64,000 nt of DNA from CAIWAH01 sp964602595 (GTDB taxonomy: Bacteria; Verrucomicrobiota; Verrucomicrobiia; Limisphaerales; UBA9464), in contig CAZRRO010000004.1 of NCBI GenBank assembly GCA_964602595.1, positions 1-64,000 of the forward strand, in the 5' to 3' direction. The notes under the pieces were generated by a model. The model saw only the letters and a list, made by a program, of their open reading frames with translations. It had not been told where the DNA came from and ran no database searches. This document shows positions 1 to 7,467 of the stretch, piece by piece. Position numbers and translations under genes: made by a program. The stretch's first letter is position 1. Each line of letters starts with the position of its first letter.

Positions 1-2
1 AT

Positions 3-518
3 CGACAAAAAGGAGTCGACCCAAGGTCAAGCTCTGCGTTCGCTTTCCTTGCTTTCATGCTTCACACCGACTTCTCAGACAGGCTCTTAGAGGCCGATCC
101 GGCTATTCGAACCACCTACACATTCGCGGGTTTTCCTTGGCGCAAAGGAAAGTTAAGCGGCCTAAGTGTTGAGACAGATTTCAATACCTTTTCTGGATTT
201 GAAGCGAAACCAAGTGAATATGAGGAACTGGGGTTGACTCGGTCTCGTCATATTGTCATTCGCTTTCATCGCAAGCGAACCTTCAGCTCCAGGCACAAGA
301 AGGTTGTTGTTTCTCCGCTGCCGAGTGGAATGAGTGGTGGTGGAGTTTACGCCTGGAGCGAGGAGGCAATGGAGGCATGGCCGATTCGTCTGCCCCTCGT
401 TGGTATTGCCAACGAATTTGTTCCTGAAAAGTCGCTCCTAATTGCGACGCGCCTTTGCGTTTATTTTCGGTGCATTTTTCACAATCAACCCGATCTCGCG
501 GCAATTGTAGGCGGATGA
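3..518 (+). CDS. Trypsin-like serine peptidase domain protein, C-terminal part (5' end outside the window)
   Basis: The reading frame is open to the left edge, so the ATG at 57 need not be the true start and the gene is probably cut by the window. Visible features are a GFPWRK segment (like the GYP-K motif of uncharacterised bacterial trypsin-like proteins), a conserved His-Ile strand, and a P-L-P-S-G-M-S-G-G-G loop around residue 95 of the visible part. In the S1 fold the serine of this loop would be the nucleophile. It is followed by a short LVGIAN strand typical of the end of the second barrel. The catalytic His and Asp would lie outside the window. The codon use is less GC-rich than in the neighbours (several TTT, ATT and AAA codons), so this may be an accessory or transferred gene. 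The family assignment rests on motif resemblance only. Confidence 0.55.
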   Translation, partial: RQKGVDPRSSSAFAFLAFMLHTDFSDRLLEADPAIRTTYTFAGFPWRKGKLSGLSVETDFNTFSGFEAKPSEYEELGLTRSRHIVIRFHRKRTFSSRHKKVVVSPLPSGMSGGGVYAWSEEAMEAWPIRLPLVGIANEFVPEKSLLIATRLCVYFRCIFHNQPDLAAIVGG

Positions 519-1218
519 TTACCCCGTTCGTCAGCCCCACCTGGGCTGTGTCCCGACGGCCACGGTTGCGAGGCATCCACCTTCGCTCGGCCACAGCGAG
601 ACAGGCGCGCGGCCCTGGGCCGCAATCCACTAATCGTTTCCAACCGCACCGCGGTTGCGGGTCTTTGCCGACGGCCCCCCGTCCACCACACGCGCCATTC
701 GCCACCACCGCATTGCGGTCTCTGGTTTGTTATTCGACGACCAAAGTAGGCGATCCAAGCCGGACTGACCAACCGCGCCACCCTCGGCGTGCAGGCCGAG
801 GCCCGGTTACGATATCGTCGGCCGCGCCGGCACGCCCCGGTTTTCCGGCGACGCTTTCCGCAATGGAATCATAGTCTCGCATTCGAGATACTACCACGAA
901 CACAGTTCCAGAAGAGGCTGTTAGGCCGCGGATCCTGCTCGTCCGCCTTCTCCTGGATTCAGTCGGGCTCGGGACAATTGCCGCGGAATAGCGGAGCTCG
1001 AATGGCGATAGCGCGGCGGCCTTTGGAGGGGGAAGCGGACGACGATCCGCGGTTGCGGTTGGCCGAACCAGGGACGCACTTGGGTTGAGTTTCACCCAAA
1101 CTTCTTGGCCGCCGCTTGTCCGCTTGTCCGGTTAGCCGCTGGTAACGGCCAAGACCGTTGGCGGCCAGCCCGTGGAACGCGGCTTCGTTGAGCACCAGCT
1201 ATCCGGACGAAACATTTT
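519..1218. other. Gene-poor stretch, nothing recognisable
   Basis: About 700 bases between the left-edge gene and the sigma-factor promoter. All six frames give short, arginine- and proline-rich translations without a recognisable domain or a convincing ribosome-binding site. There is no tRNA-like fold and no obvious repeat. It may be degenerate former coding sequence. Confidence 0.5.
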
Positions 1219-1244
1219 CCTAAGAAACTCCGTGCCGCTCCGTT
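1219..1244 (+). promoter_or_regulatory. Candidate ECF-type promoter of the sigma-factor gene
   Basis: CCTAAG at 1219-1224, a 16-nt spacer, then CGTT at 1241-1244, preceded by an A/T-rich run (AAACATTTT). The ATG is 16 nt further on. The architecture matches the elements before the kinase gene (38012-38037, minus) and the three fibre genes (38184, 43036, 47890). This would make the sigma factor autoregulated. This copy is the most divergent one (CGTT instead of CGTA). The role is inferred. Confidence 0.45.
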
Positions 1245-1260
1245 ATCCCGGCAGCACGGC

Positions 1261-1815
1261 ATGGAATCCCCAAGTTTGAACGCGTCCGCTCCCGAGCCCG
1301 GGGCTGACCGCAGTGAGTTCATCCGGGCGGCCCTCGAACGGTTTGAGGCGCCGCTGGTGAGCTACGCGCTCGGCCTGACGGGTGAACTGGAGGCGGCGCG
1401 CGACGCGGTGCAGGACACCTTCCTGCGCCTCTGCGAACAGCCGCCGGGCGCGGTGGACGGCCACCTGGCCCAATGGCTGTTCACGGTGTGCCGCAACCGG
1501 ATTCTCGACGTGCGCCGAAAGGATCGCCGCATGACCGCCCTCACCGAAGTCGAACTCGAACACCGGGCCGCCCCGGACCCCACGCCGGCCGAAGCCGCCG
1601 ACACCCGCGACCGCGCTGGCCGGGTGGATGAATTGCTGGCCGACCTGCCGCTGAACCAGCGCGAGGTGGTGCGCCTGAAGTTCCAGCACCAACTCAGCTA
1701 CCAGGAGATCGCCGCCGTCACGTCGCTCACGGTGACCAACGTGGGATTTCTCCTCCACACCGCGTTGAAGACGCTGCGCGGCCGTCTGGATCGCCTCGAA
1801 CGCCTGCCCGCCTGA
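1261..1815 (+). CDS. ECF-family RNA polymerase sigma factor (sigma-70 family)
   Basis: 184 aa, normal length for an ECF factor. Region 2 spans about residues 20-95, including ARDAVQDTFLRL for core binding and the aromatic/basic segment WLFTVCRNRILDVRRKDRR for -10 melting. Region 4 spans about 125-172, with LPLNQREVVRLKF and the helix-turn-helix QLSYQEIAAVTSLTVTNV that reads the -35 box. There is no region 3, as expected. The ATG follows a candidate ECF promoter. The next gene starts about 35 nt downstream on the same strand and begins with an anti-sigma-like segment, the usual pairing. Valine-asparagine in the recognition helix (TVTNVG) is slightly unusual against the common S-V-G-T-V pattern. 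Confidence 0.93.
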   Translation: MESPSLNASAPEPGADRSEFIRAALERFEAPLVSYALGLTGELEAARDAVQDTFLRLCEQPPGAVDGHLAQWLFTVCRNRILDVRRKDRRMTALTEVELEHRAAPDPTPAEAADTRDRAGRVDELLADLPLNQREVVRLKFQHQLSYQEIAAVTSLTVTNVGFLLHTALKTLRGRLDRLERLPA

Positions 1816-1849
1816 GCCCGCCCACCGAAACCCGTTGCCCGAAGATCGC

Positions 1850-4324
1850 ATGAAACTTTCCCCCGATTCTCCCGAACTGACCGCCTACGCCCTCGGCGAA
1901 CTGAACCCGGCCGAACGCGCCGCCGTGGAAGCCGCCCTCGCCGACTCGCCCGAACTGCGCGCCGAACTCGACGAATTGCAGCGGACCATCGGTTCGCTGG
2001 ACGCCGAATTCGCCGCCGAACCGGCCATGGCGCTGTCCACCGAACAGCGTGCCGCCATCGTCGGGCAGGCGGCGCTTGCGCCCGACCCTGATCCCGAAGG
2101 AGCCGAGGTAACGAGGCTCACTTCTCGTCCGACCGAGACTGAATCGACTCGCGACTCGGAGAGTCGCGCGCCCGGGTGGCTCGTGCGCCTGCTGGCGTGG
2201 CGGCAGCAATTGATCTGGGCGGCAGCCGGCGCCTGCGCACTGGCGTTGACATTCTCCTTCTGGCCGCGGCAGCGCGACGCCGTGGAGCAATTCAAGGAAT
2301 TGCGTTACCAGACCCCGCCACCCACGGCAGCCCCGCCGCCCGTCGTCGCGGAGACGCCCAAGCCGAACGCCGTGGAGCGACCGCCAACCACGAAGACCAC
2401 CCGCTCCGAAAGCTTGGAGTCCGTGGTGGTGACCGCGGCGCCGACTCCGGCCCGCAAACGGGAAGTGTCGGCGGCTGCTCCGGCGGCGGTCCCGCTGGTC
2501 CCCGGCACCGCCGGGCCCGCTCCCCAAATGAACATGGATCCAGCCTTGGCCCGCCGGTATGGCGGGGTGCCGACTTCCAGCGCGGCGCCCTCGGTTCAAC
2601 CGCCCGCAGTGGGCATGCAGCCGGCGTTGGCCCAGCGTTACGGCCTGGCTCCGGCTCCCGCCCAACCGCCGACCGCGGGTCGCGACCTCTCGGCGCGGTC
2701 CAAGCCGCTGGTCATGGAACAGTCCATTGCCGGGGCGTCACCCGGTTACGCCGGCGGCACCGTGAGTTCGGATGCCGTGGCGCCCGAGGGATGGGCCGAC
2801 AGCAGCCCCCGGTATCCGGCCATCGCTCCGTATTACCCGCAGCCGGGCGGCGAGGGTTACGACGCGTTTGCCGACAACGACTTCAAGGCGGTCGCCAACG
2901 CGCCGCTCTCAACCTTCAGCCTGGACGTGGACACCGCGAGCTATGCCAACGCCCGCCGGTTCCTGCGCGAAGGCTCCCTGCCCCCGCCCGACGCGGTGCG
3001 GCTGGAGGAGCTGATCAACTACTTCCGCTACGACTATCCGCAACCGCAGGGTGAACATCCCTTCCTCGCCTCGATCGAAGTCGCCGAATCACCCTGGAAG
3101 GACGGCCACAAACTCGTGCGCCTCGGCTTGCAGGCCCGGGCCGTGGACCGGCGCGAACGCCCGGCGGCGAACCTCGTGTTCCTCGTGGACGTGAGCGGTT
3201 CGATGGCGCCCGAGAACAAACTCCCGCTGGTGAAGCGTTCGCTCCGGTTGCTGCTCGACCGACTCACCGACCGTGACCGCGTTGCGCTCGTCACCTACGC
3301 CGCCGGGTCACAGGTCGTGGCCGAGTCCACGCCGGTCAACGCGGCCGGCAAGGCGAAGCTGCTCGCCAAGATCGAGGCGCTGCGGGCCGGCAGCGGCACG
3401 CACGGGAGCGCGGGCATCCAGTCGGCCTACGCGCTGGCCGCGAAACACTTCAACGCCGATCAGGTCAACCGCGTGATCCTGTGCAGCGACGGCGACTTCA
3501 ACGTGGGCATTACCGACCGAAGCCAACTGTTCGATTTCATCACCGAGCGCGCCAAGACGGGTGTGTTCCTGAGCGTGCTCGGCTACGGCCTGGGCAACTA
3601 CCAGGACATCACCATGGATCTGCTGGCCGACAAGGGGAACGGCAACTACGCCTACGTGGATTCGTTCACCGAGGCCCGCAAGGTGCTGGGCGAACAGCTC
3701 GAAGGCACGCTGGTGACGGTGGCCAAGGACGTGAAGGTGCAGGTCGAGTTCAACCCGGCCCGGGTTAAATCCTACCGGCTGCTCGGCTACGAAAATCGCG
3801 CGCTCCGGGACCGCGACTTCAACGACGACACCAAGGATGCGGGCGAAGTCGGGGCAGGCCACCAGATCACCGTCCTCTACGAACTCGAACCGGCGGGGCC
3901 CAACCTCACGGGCGTGGACGCGCTGCGGTATCAGGCGAAACCCGAGGAAGCCGAACTGAAGAGGCGGCTCAAGTCGGGTCACGGCGACGAACTGCTGAAC
4001 CTCAAGCTGCGCTACAAGCTGCCCGACGGCGAAACCAGCCGGTTGGTGGAGACACCTGTGAAGGACGGCGACCGCGAGTTCGCGCAGGCCAGCGCCGACT
4101 TCAAGTTCGCCGCCGCCGTCGCCGGCTACGGCATGCTGCTCCGGCAATCGCCGCACCGGGGCGAACTCACCTGGGAAAAGATCTCACGGCTCGCCGAGCA
4201 GGGCCTGGGCGAGGACAAGGAAGGCTACCGCGCGGAGTTCGTGGACCTCATCCGGCGCGCCCAACAGCTCGGCGGCGTGATGCCCATGCCTGAACCGATG
4301 CCGGTGCCGATGTTGAAGCGGTGA
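1850..4324 (+). CDS. Anti-sigma-like N-terminus fused to a membrane-anchored VWA (YfbK-type) protein
   Basis: About 824 aa from the ATG at 1850; a TTG at 1835 is possible but less likely. Order of parts: residues 1-45 resemble the start of zinc-free anti-sigma factors (LTAYALGELNPAERAAVE); then a charged linker; one membrane span near 125-145; a Pro/Ala-rich linker of about 200 residues; the VWA-associated N-terminal domain of the YfbK family (DVDTASYANARRFL, LINYF); a von Willebrand A domain with the MIDAS motif DVSGS and a later D-G-D-F-N; and a DUF3520-like C-terminus. The ECF gene lies immediately upstream. A fused sensor/anti-sigma design is inferred: the cytosolic head would hold the sigma factor and the exported VWA domain would bind a ligand or partner protein. 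The direct YfbK relationship is well supported. The anti-sigma role is not proven. Confidence 0.85.
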   Translation: MKLSPDSPELTAYALGELNPAERAAVEAALADSPELRAELDELQRTIGSLDAEFAAEPAMALSTEQRAAIVGQAALAPDPDPEGAEVTRLTSRPTETESTRDSESRAPGWLVRLLAWRQQLIWAAAGACALALTFSFWPRQRDAVEQFKELRYQTPPPTAAPPPVVAETPKPNAVERPPTTKTTRSESLESVVVTAAPTPARKREVSAAAPAAVPLVPGTAGPAPQMNMDPALARRYGGVPTSSAAPSVQPPAVGMQPALAQRYGLAPAPAQPPTAGRDLSARSKPLVMEQSIAGASPGYAGGTVSSDAVAPEGWADSSPRYPAIAPYYPQPGGEGYDAFADNDFKAVANAPLSTFSLDVDTASYANARRFLREGSLPPPDAVRLEELINYFRYDYPQPQGEHPFLASIEVAESPWKDGHKLVRLGLQARAVDRRERPAANLVFLVDVSGSMAPENKLPLVKRSLRLLLDRLTDRDRVALVTYAAGSQVVAESTPVNAAGKAKLLAKIEALRAGSGTHGSAGIQSAYALAAKHFNADQVNRVILCSDGDFNVGITDRSQLFDFITERAKTGVFLSVLGYGLGNYQDITMDLLADKGNGNYAYVDSFTEARKVLGEQLEGTLVTVAKDVKVQVEFNPARVKSYRLLGYENRALRDRDFNDDTKDAGEVGAGHQITVLYELEPAGPNLTGVDALRYQAKPEEAELKRRLKSGHGDELLNLKLRYKLPDGETSRLVETPVKDGDREFAQASADFKFAAAVAGYGMLLRQSPHRGELTWEKISRLAEQGLGEDKEGYRAEFVDLIRRAQQLGGVMPMPEPMPVPMLKR

Positions 4325-4336
4325 AGGCGGGAGAAA

Positions 4337-4503
4337 GTGCTGTCGGCGTCCCGCCGGCAGGGCGGCGACACAAGCTAGCCCGGACCCACTCGACTTCGGG
4401 CGCGACCTACGCCATCGAATGCGCTCTCGGGCATCGACCGCGAATAGCGTGACGAATTAGACGCCGGGTATGGTTACGACTGCCGGCGGGACGCCGGCAG
4501 CAC
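4337..4503. repeat. Pair of inverted 24-nt palindromic elements
   Basis: A 24-nt element at 4337-4360 recurs in inverted orientation at 4480-4503 with one mismatch. Each copy is itself a palindrome (CTGCCGGC / GCCGGCAG around a GGGAC loop). They sit between the convergent ends of the VWA gene and the minus-strand mcs cluster, so they could act as bidirectional terminators or be copies of a dispersed extragenic repeat. There is no T-tract. Confidence 0.6.
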
Positions 4504-4540
4504 CTTGATACGCGGCCTCGGATACGTCTGCCTCGCCCAA

Positions 4541-4855
4541 TCACGGCACCGGTTTCAGACCGAGTGCCTGGAGCAGGAGGGAGGCGAATATCGCCACACC
4601 GCCGCCGCCGAAAAACAAAAGCATGACCGCAAATCCGTAGGCAAAATCCGCGCACTTGCTCCCGTAGGGTTGGATCGCGATGACGAAAAGGATGGGGAAT
4701 GGGATTAGCGCCACGATGAACGGAACCCCAAGCCATTCCACGGCCAAGACCATTGGCAATGGGTAAACGGCCAGACCGATCCACCGCTTCCAATAACGCC
4801 GGAGAGCTTCAACCATCGGCAGAGGCGGCAACTGAGGTGGCTCGAATTCAGACAT
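4541..4855 (-). CDS. Small hypothetical membrane protein
   Basis: 104 aa. The N-terminus is proline-rich and soluble (PPQLPPLP), followed by a basic WKRW segment and three hydrophobic segments at roughly 27-48, 45-65 and 73-97, the last glycine-rich. No family is recognised. It is the last gene of the minus-strand group that begins with mcsA, 38 nt after the preceding small membrane-protein gene. The organisation suggests co-transcription, not function. Confidence 0.6.
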   Translation of the reverse strand: MSEFEPPQLPPLPMVEALRRYWKRWIGLAVYPLPMVLAVEWLGVPFIVALIPFPILFVIAIQPYGSKCADFAYGFAVMLLFFGGGGVAIFASLLLQALGLKPVP

Positions 4856-4893
4856 GAGTCAGCAGTCCGATGGGGCTCAGAACTGACCGCGGA

Positions 4894-5265
4894 TCATCGG
4901 CCGGACAGCTCCGGGTGGAGGAACGACCACGCGTTGAACACGTTGATCGCCCCTGCGAGCAGTAGGTGAAAGCAGACGGAGCGCCAATACCGGCCGGGCG
5001 CAGCAGTTCGGGTGACTCCCCGGCCGCCTTCGGCCAAGTTTTTCCAAGCGTAGCCGCTGCGGAGTTCGGCGACTGCGATTGAGAGCGGCAGACAGGAAAC
5101 CCCGGCCAACGAAACCAACTGGTTCCATCCCGGAGAGGAAGACTTGTCCGGAATCGCAACGCAGCTCATCCCAAGGCCCAGCAGAGCCAAGCCAATCCAA
5201 AATCCCAGGAGATTGCTTTTCGGGAGATTGTCCGACCGTGTTGGATGCGGGAGCCGAAAGTTCAC
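4894..5265 (-). CDS. Small hypothetical membrane protein
   Basis: 123 aa from a GTG at 5265, which has an AAAAGG-like ribosome-binding site about 6 nt upstream and lies 28 nt after the mcsB stop. A longer frame reaches 5325 but would overlap mcsB and adds an arginine-rich non-membrane head. Hydrophobic segments lie around FWIGLALLGLGMS, VSLAGVSCLPLSIAV and FHLLLAGAINVF, giving two to three membrane spans. No family is recognised. Confidence 0.55.
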   Translation of the reverse strand: MNFRLPHPTRSDNLPKSNLLGFWIGLALLGLGMSCVAIPDKSSSPGWNQLVSLAGVSCLPLSIAVAELRSGYAWKNLAEGGRGVTRTAAPGRYWRSVCFHLLLAGAINVFNAWSFLHPELSGR

Positions 5266-5293
5266 GACCACCTTTTCGCTCGTGGTGCCCGGC

Positions 5294-6388
5294 CTACTCC
5301 GTCTTCGCTCCCAGCTTGCTCGCATCCGGCGGCTGCACGGCGCGGAGGCGTTCGCGGAGCATGTCGGCGCGGAGGGCGTCGCGCTGTTCGGCGTCGAGCT
5401 TGTCGGTCACGCGCAGTTGCAGGTGCGCGGGCTGGCTGAGGAGGAACAGTTCGTCCACGAGCGCCTTGGGCAGGTCGGTGAACAGCCCGAGGTCGCCGCC
5501 GAGGCGCAGGAGGCTGAGCAGGTTCATCGTCTCCTTGGACGAGATGCTGTGGGCGTTGGCCAGGATGCCGTAGGCGCGGCCGACGTGGTTGAGCAGGACC
5601 TTGGGCTTCTTCTCGATCTGCGAGAGGCGGGCGTTCTCCTCGTGCTCGATGATCTGGAGCAGCACCTTGTTGAGGCGCTCGACGATCTCGCTCTCGGATT
5701 CGCCGAGGGTCTGCTGGTTGGACACCTGGAAGATGTTCCCGAGCGCCTCGGTGCCCTCGCCGTAGAGGCCGCGCACGGCCAGGCCGAGCTTGTTCACGGC
5801 CTGAATGATCTGGTTGATCTGCTCGGCCAGCACGAGGCCGGGGAGGTGCAGCATGGCGCTCACGCGGATGCCGGTGCCGAGGTTGGTCGGGCAGGCGGTG
5901 AGGAAGCCGTATTGGTCGCTGAAGGCGAACTCGACGCGTTCCTGGAGTGCGGTGTCGAGGCCGTCGAGCGCGAGCCAGGCCTGCTTGAGCTGGAGGCCGG
6001 GGCGGAGCGCCTGCATGCGGAGGTGGTCCTCCTCATTGATCATGACGCAGAAGCTCTCCTCGGAATTGAGCACCAGGCCGCTGCCGACGCCCTTGGCGGC
6101 GTGTTCGCGGCTGATGAGGTGGCGCTCGACAAGGATCTGCTTGTCCTGCGCGCTGAGTTTTTCCAGCGGCTCGGCGAAGGGCTTGGGCGCCAACTGCGGC
6201 AGCCCGGCGAGGGCGGGCAGCAGGACTTCGAGGGACTTCACCCGGTCGGCTTTCTTGGCGTGGCCGGGAAAGGGGGCGCCCTTGAGGTTACGGGCGAGGC
6301 GGACGCGGGACGAAAGGACGATCTTGTCGTGCGGGCCGGAGCGTTTGCAGGCCTCGCCGGGCGAGATGAGGAAGTCTTGGACGTTCAT
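5294..6388 (-). CDS. mcsB: Protein arginine kinase McsB
   Basis: 364 aa, full length for the family. It belongs to the guanido-phosphotransferase fold and transfers phosphate from ATP to arginine side chains of proteins; in Firmicutes this marks clients for ClpCP. Visible motifs: SSRVRLARNL near the N-terminus, the nucleotide-binding NEEDHLRMQ, the catalytic-site stretch LTACPTNLGTG, and GEGTEALGNIFQVSN followed by TLGESE. Its activator gene mcsA lies upstream on the same strand, separated by one small membrane-protein gene. No ctsR or clpC gene is present in this window. Confidence 0.95.
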   Translation of the reverse strand: MNVQDFLISPGEACKRSGPHDKIVLSSRVRLARNLKGAPFPGHAKKADRVKSLEVLLPALAGLPQLAPKPFAEPLEKLSAQDKQILVERHLISREHAAKGVGSGLVLNSEESFCVMINEEDHLRMQALRPGLQLKQAWLALDGLDTALQERVEFAFSDQYGFLTACPTNLGTGIRVSAMLHLPGLVLAEQINQIIQAVNKLGLAVRGLYGEGTEALGNIFQVSNQQTLGESESEIVERLNKVLLQIIEHEENARLSQIEKKPKVLLNHVGRAYGILANAHSISSKETMNLLSLLRLGGDLGLFTDLPKALVDELFLLSQPAHLQLRVTDKLDAEQRDALRADMLRERLRAVQPPDASKLGAKTE

Positions 6389-6427
6389 GACTAGTGCGGT
6401 CGATGCGGTTTAGCCATCAGTTGATGG

Positions 6428-6790
6428 TTAGGCGAAGAGAAACACGACGAGCAATCCGAGGAACCAAGCGCTGGTGGCTGCAACGAGCGCTAGCTTGCTT
6501 AGTGCCCTGGGCGATCCGAGGCGGGCCAGCAGCGCGTGGAAACCCCAGCCTGCCCCCAATATGGGAAGGTAGATTGCAAACGTTCCGATCCCGCCGGTCA
6601 GGCCGCCGCAGGAACGACTGCCAACTGAACCCACAGCAACGTTCAATAGCACCGGAGTCAGGGTGGCCCCTAGGGCGAACGCCAAGGCGCCAAGCGGTAG
6701 CCAGACGAGCGCCGAATTCCAGGGTGCAATCCGCGGGGGATGGCTCAACTCAGTGGGGGTGTTGAAATCCGGGTTCACGTGACACTCCAC
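6428..6790 (-). CDS. Hypothetical membrane protein between mcsA and mcsB
   Basis: 120 aa, starting 12 nt after the mcsA stop and ending about 40 nt before mcsB. Four hydrophobic segments are visible (about 28-50, 56-75 glycine-rich, 70-90 and 98-120) and the protein ends directly after a hydrophobic run, LVVFLFA. No family is recognised. Its position inside the mcsA-mcsB pair is unusual and suggests co-expression, possibly a membrane link for the arginine-kinase system. That link is inference. Confidence 0.65.
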   Translation of the reverse strand: MECHVNPDFNTPTELSHPPRIAPWNSALVWLPLGALAFALGATLTPVLLNVAVGSVGSRSCGGLTGGIGTFAIYLPILGAGWGFHALLARLGSPRALSKLALVAATSAWFLGLLVVFLFA

Positions 6791-6802
6791 AGGTTAATCG
6801 GC

Positions 6803-7309
6803 CTATGCCTCCCGCGGCACCTTCTTCGCCTGCTTGATCTCGTCGCGCAGGGTGGCGGCAGTCTCAAAATCTTCCTTGGCGATGGCGGCCTTCAGCGCCG
6901 CTTCCAGCTTGGCGAGCCGGGCTTCCTGGCTAACCACGCGGCGAACGGCGGGCGGCACCTTGCCCTTGTGCTGGGTGCCCTTGTGCATGCCCTTGAGCAG
7001 CGCGTCGAGGCCGTCGGCGAAGACATTGTAGCATTCGGAGCAGCCCAGCCGGCCGGTCTTCTTGAAGTCGGCCTGGGTGAAACCGCAGTGGCGGCAGGTC
7101 ACCTCGGAGCCGGTGGCGGTGTTGGCCTCCTCCATTTTCTGCGAGGCGCCGAGGCCCAGCAGAAGGTCGGCGAGGGAGAAGCCAGTGGGGTCGTTCACGC
7201 CCTTCTCCTTCGCGCACGCCTCACAGAGGTCCACCTTCTTGACCTGATTCTCGATGATCTGGGTCAGATGGACCGTGGCCGGGGATTTTTTGCAGACCTG
7301 ACATTGCAT
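6803..7309 (-). CDS. mcsA: McsA, zinc-binding activator of McsB (UVR-motif protein)
   Basis: 168 aa. Four CxxC pairs (C3/C6, C29/C32, C72/C75, C90/C93) form two zinc sites, followed by a basic linker and a UvrB/UvrC-type helix pair at about 132-161 (LEAALKAAIAKEDFETAATL). This is the standard McsA layout. It should bind and activate the arginine kinase encoded two genes downstream. First gene of the cluster. About 158 nt separate it from the end of the large operon upstream, room for its own promoter, although I could not identify a convincing -35/-10 pair. Confidence 0.93.
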   Translation of the reverse strand: MQCQVCKKSPATVHLTQIIENQVKKVDLCEACAKEKGVNDPTGFSLADLLLGLGASQKMEEANTATGSEVTCRHCGFTQADFKKTGRLGCSECYNVFADGLDALLKGMHKGTQHKGKVPPAVRRVVSQEARLAKLEAALKAAIAKEDFETAATLRDEIKQAKKVPREA

Positions 7310-7467
7310 AACGCAGCGGGAGCAAGGTCCGTGGGGTCGGGGGTCTAGTCAAGGAGCGGACCGGGGTGCGGCTAGGCCCGGAAAGGCGTTTCGCCGAGGC
7401 GCCGGCGTGGATCGTTGCCGTTTGGCGACCCGTCCGAGCCGAAATCCGCGTCCAGCCGGCCACCCGC

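Noticed and set aside
519..1218. Several 80-140-codon frames in the left gap as small genes
   Set aside because: They overlap each other on both strands, are Arg/Pro-rich, and none has a ribosome-binding site or motif.
5144..6394. A 416-codon plus-strand frame over mcsB
   Set aside because: Antisense of a clear arginine-kinase gene; no motif.
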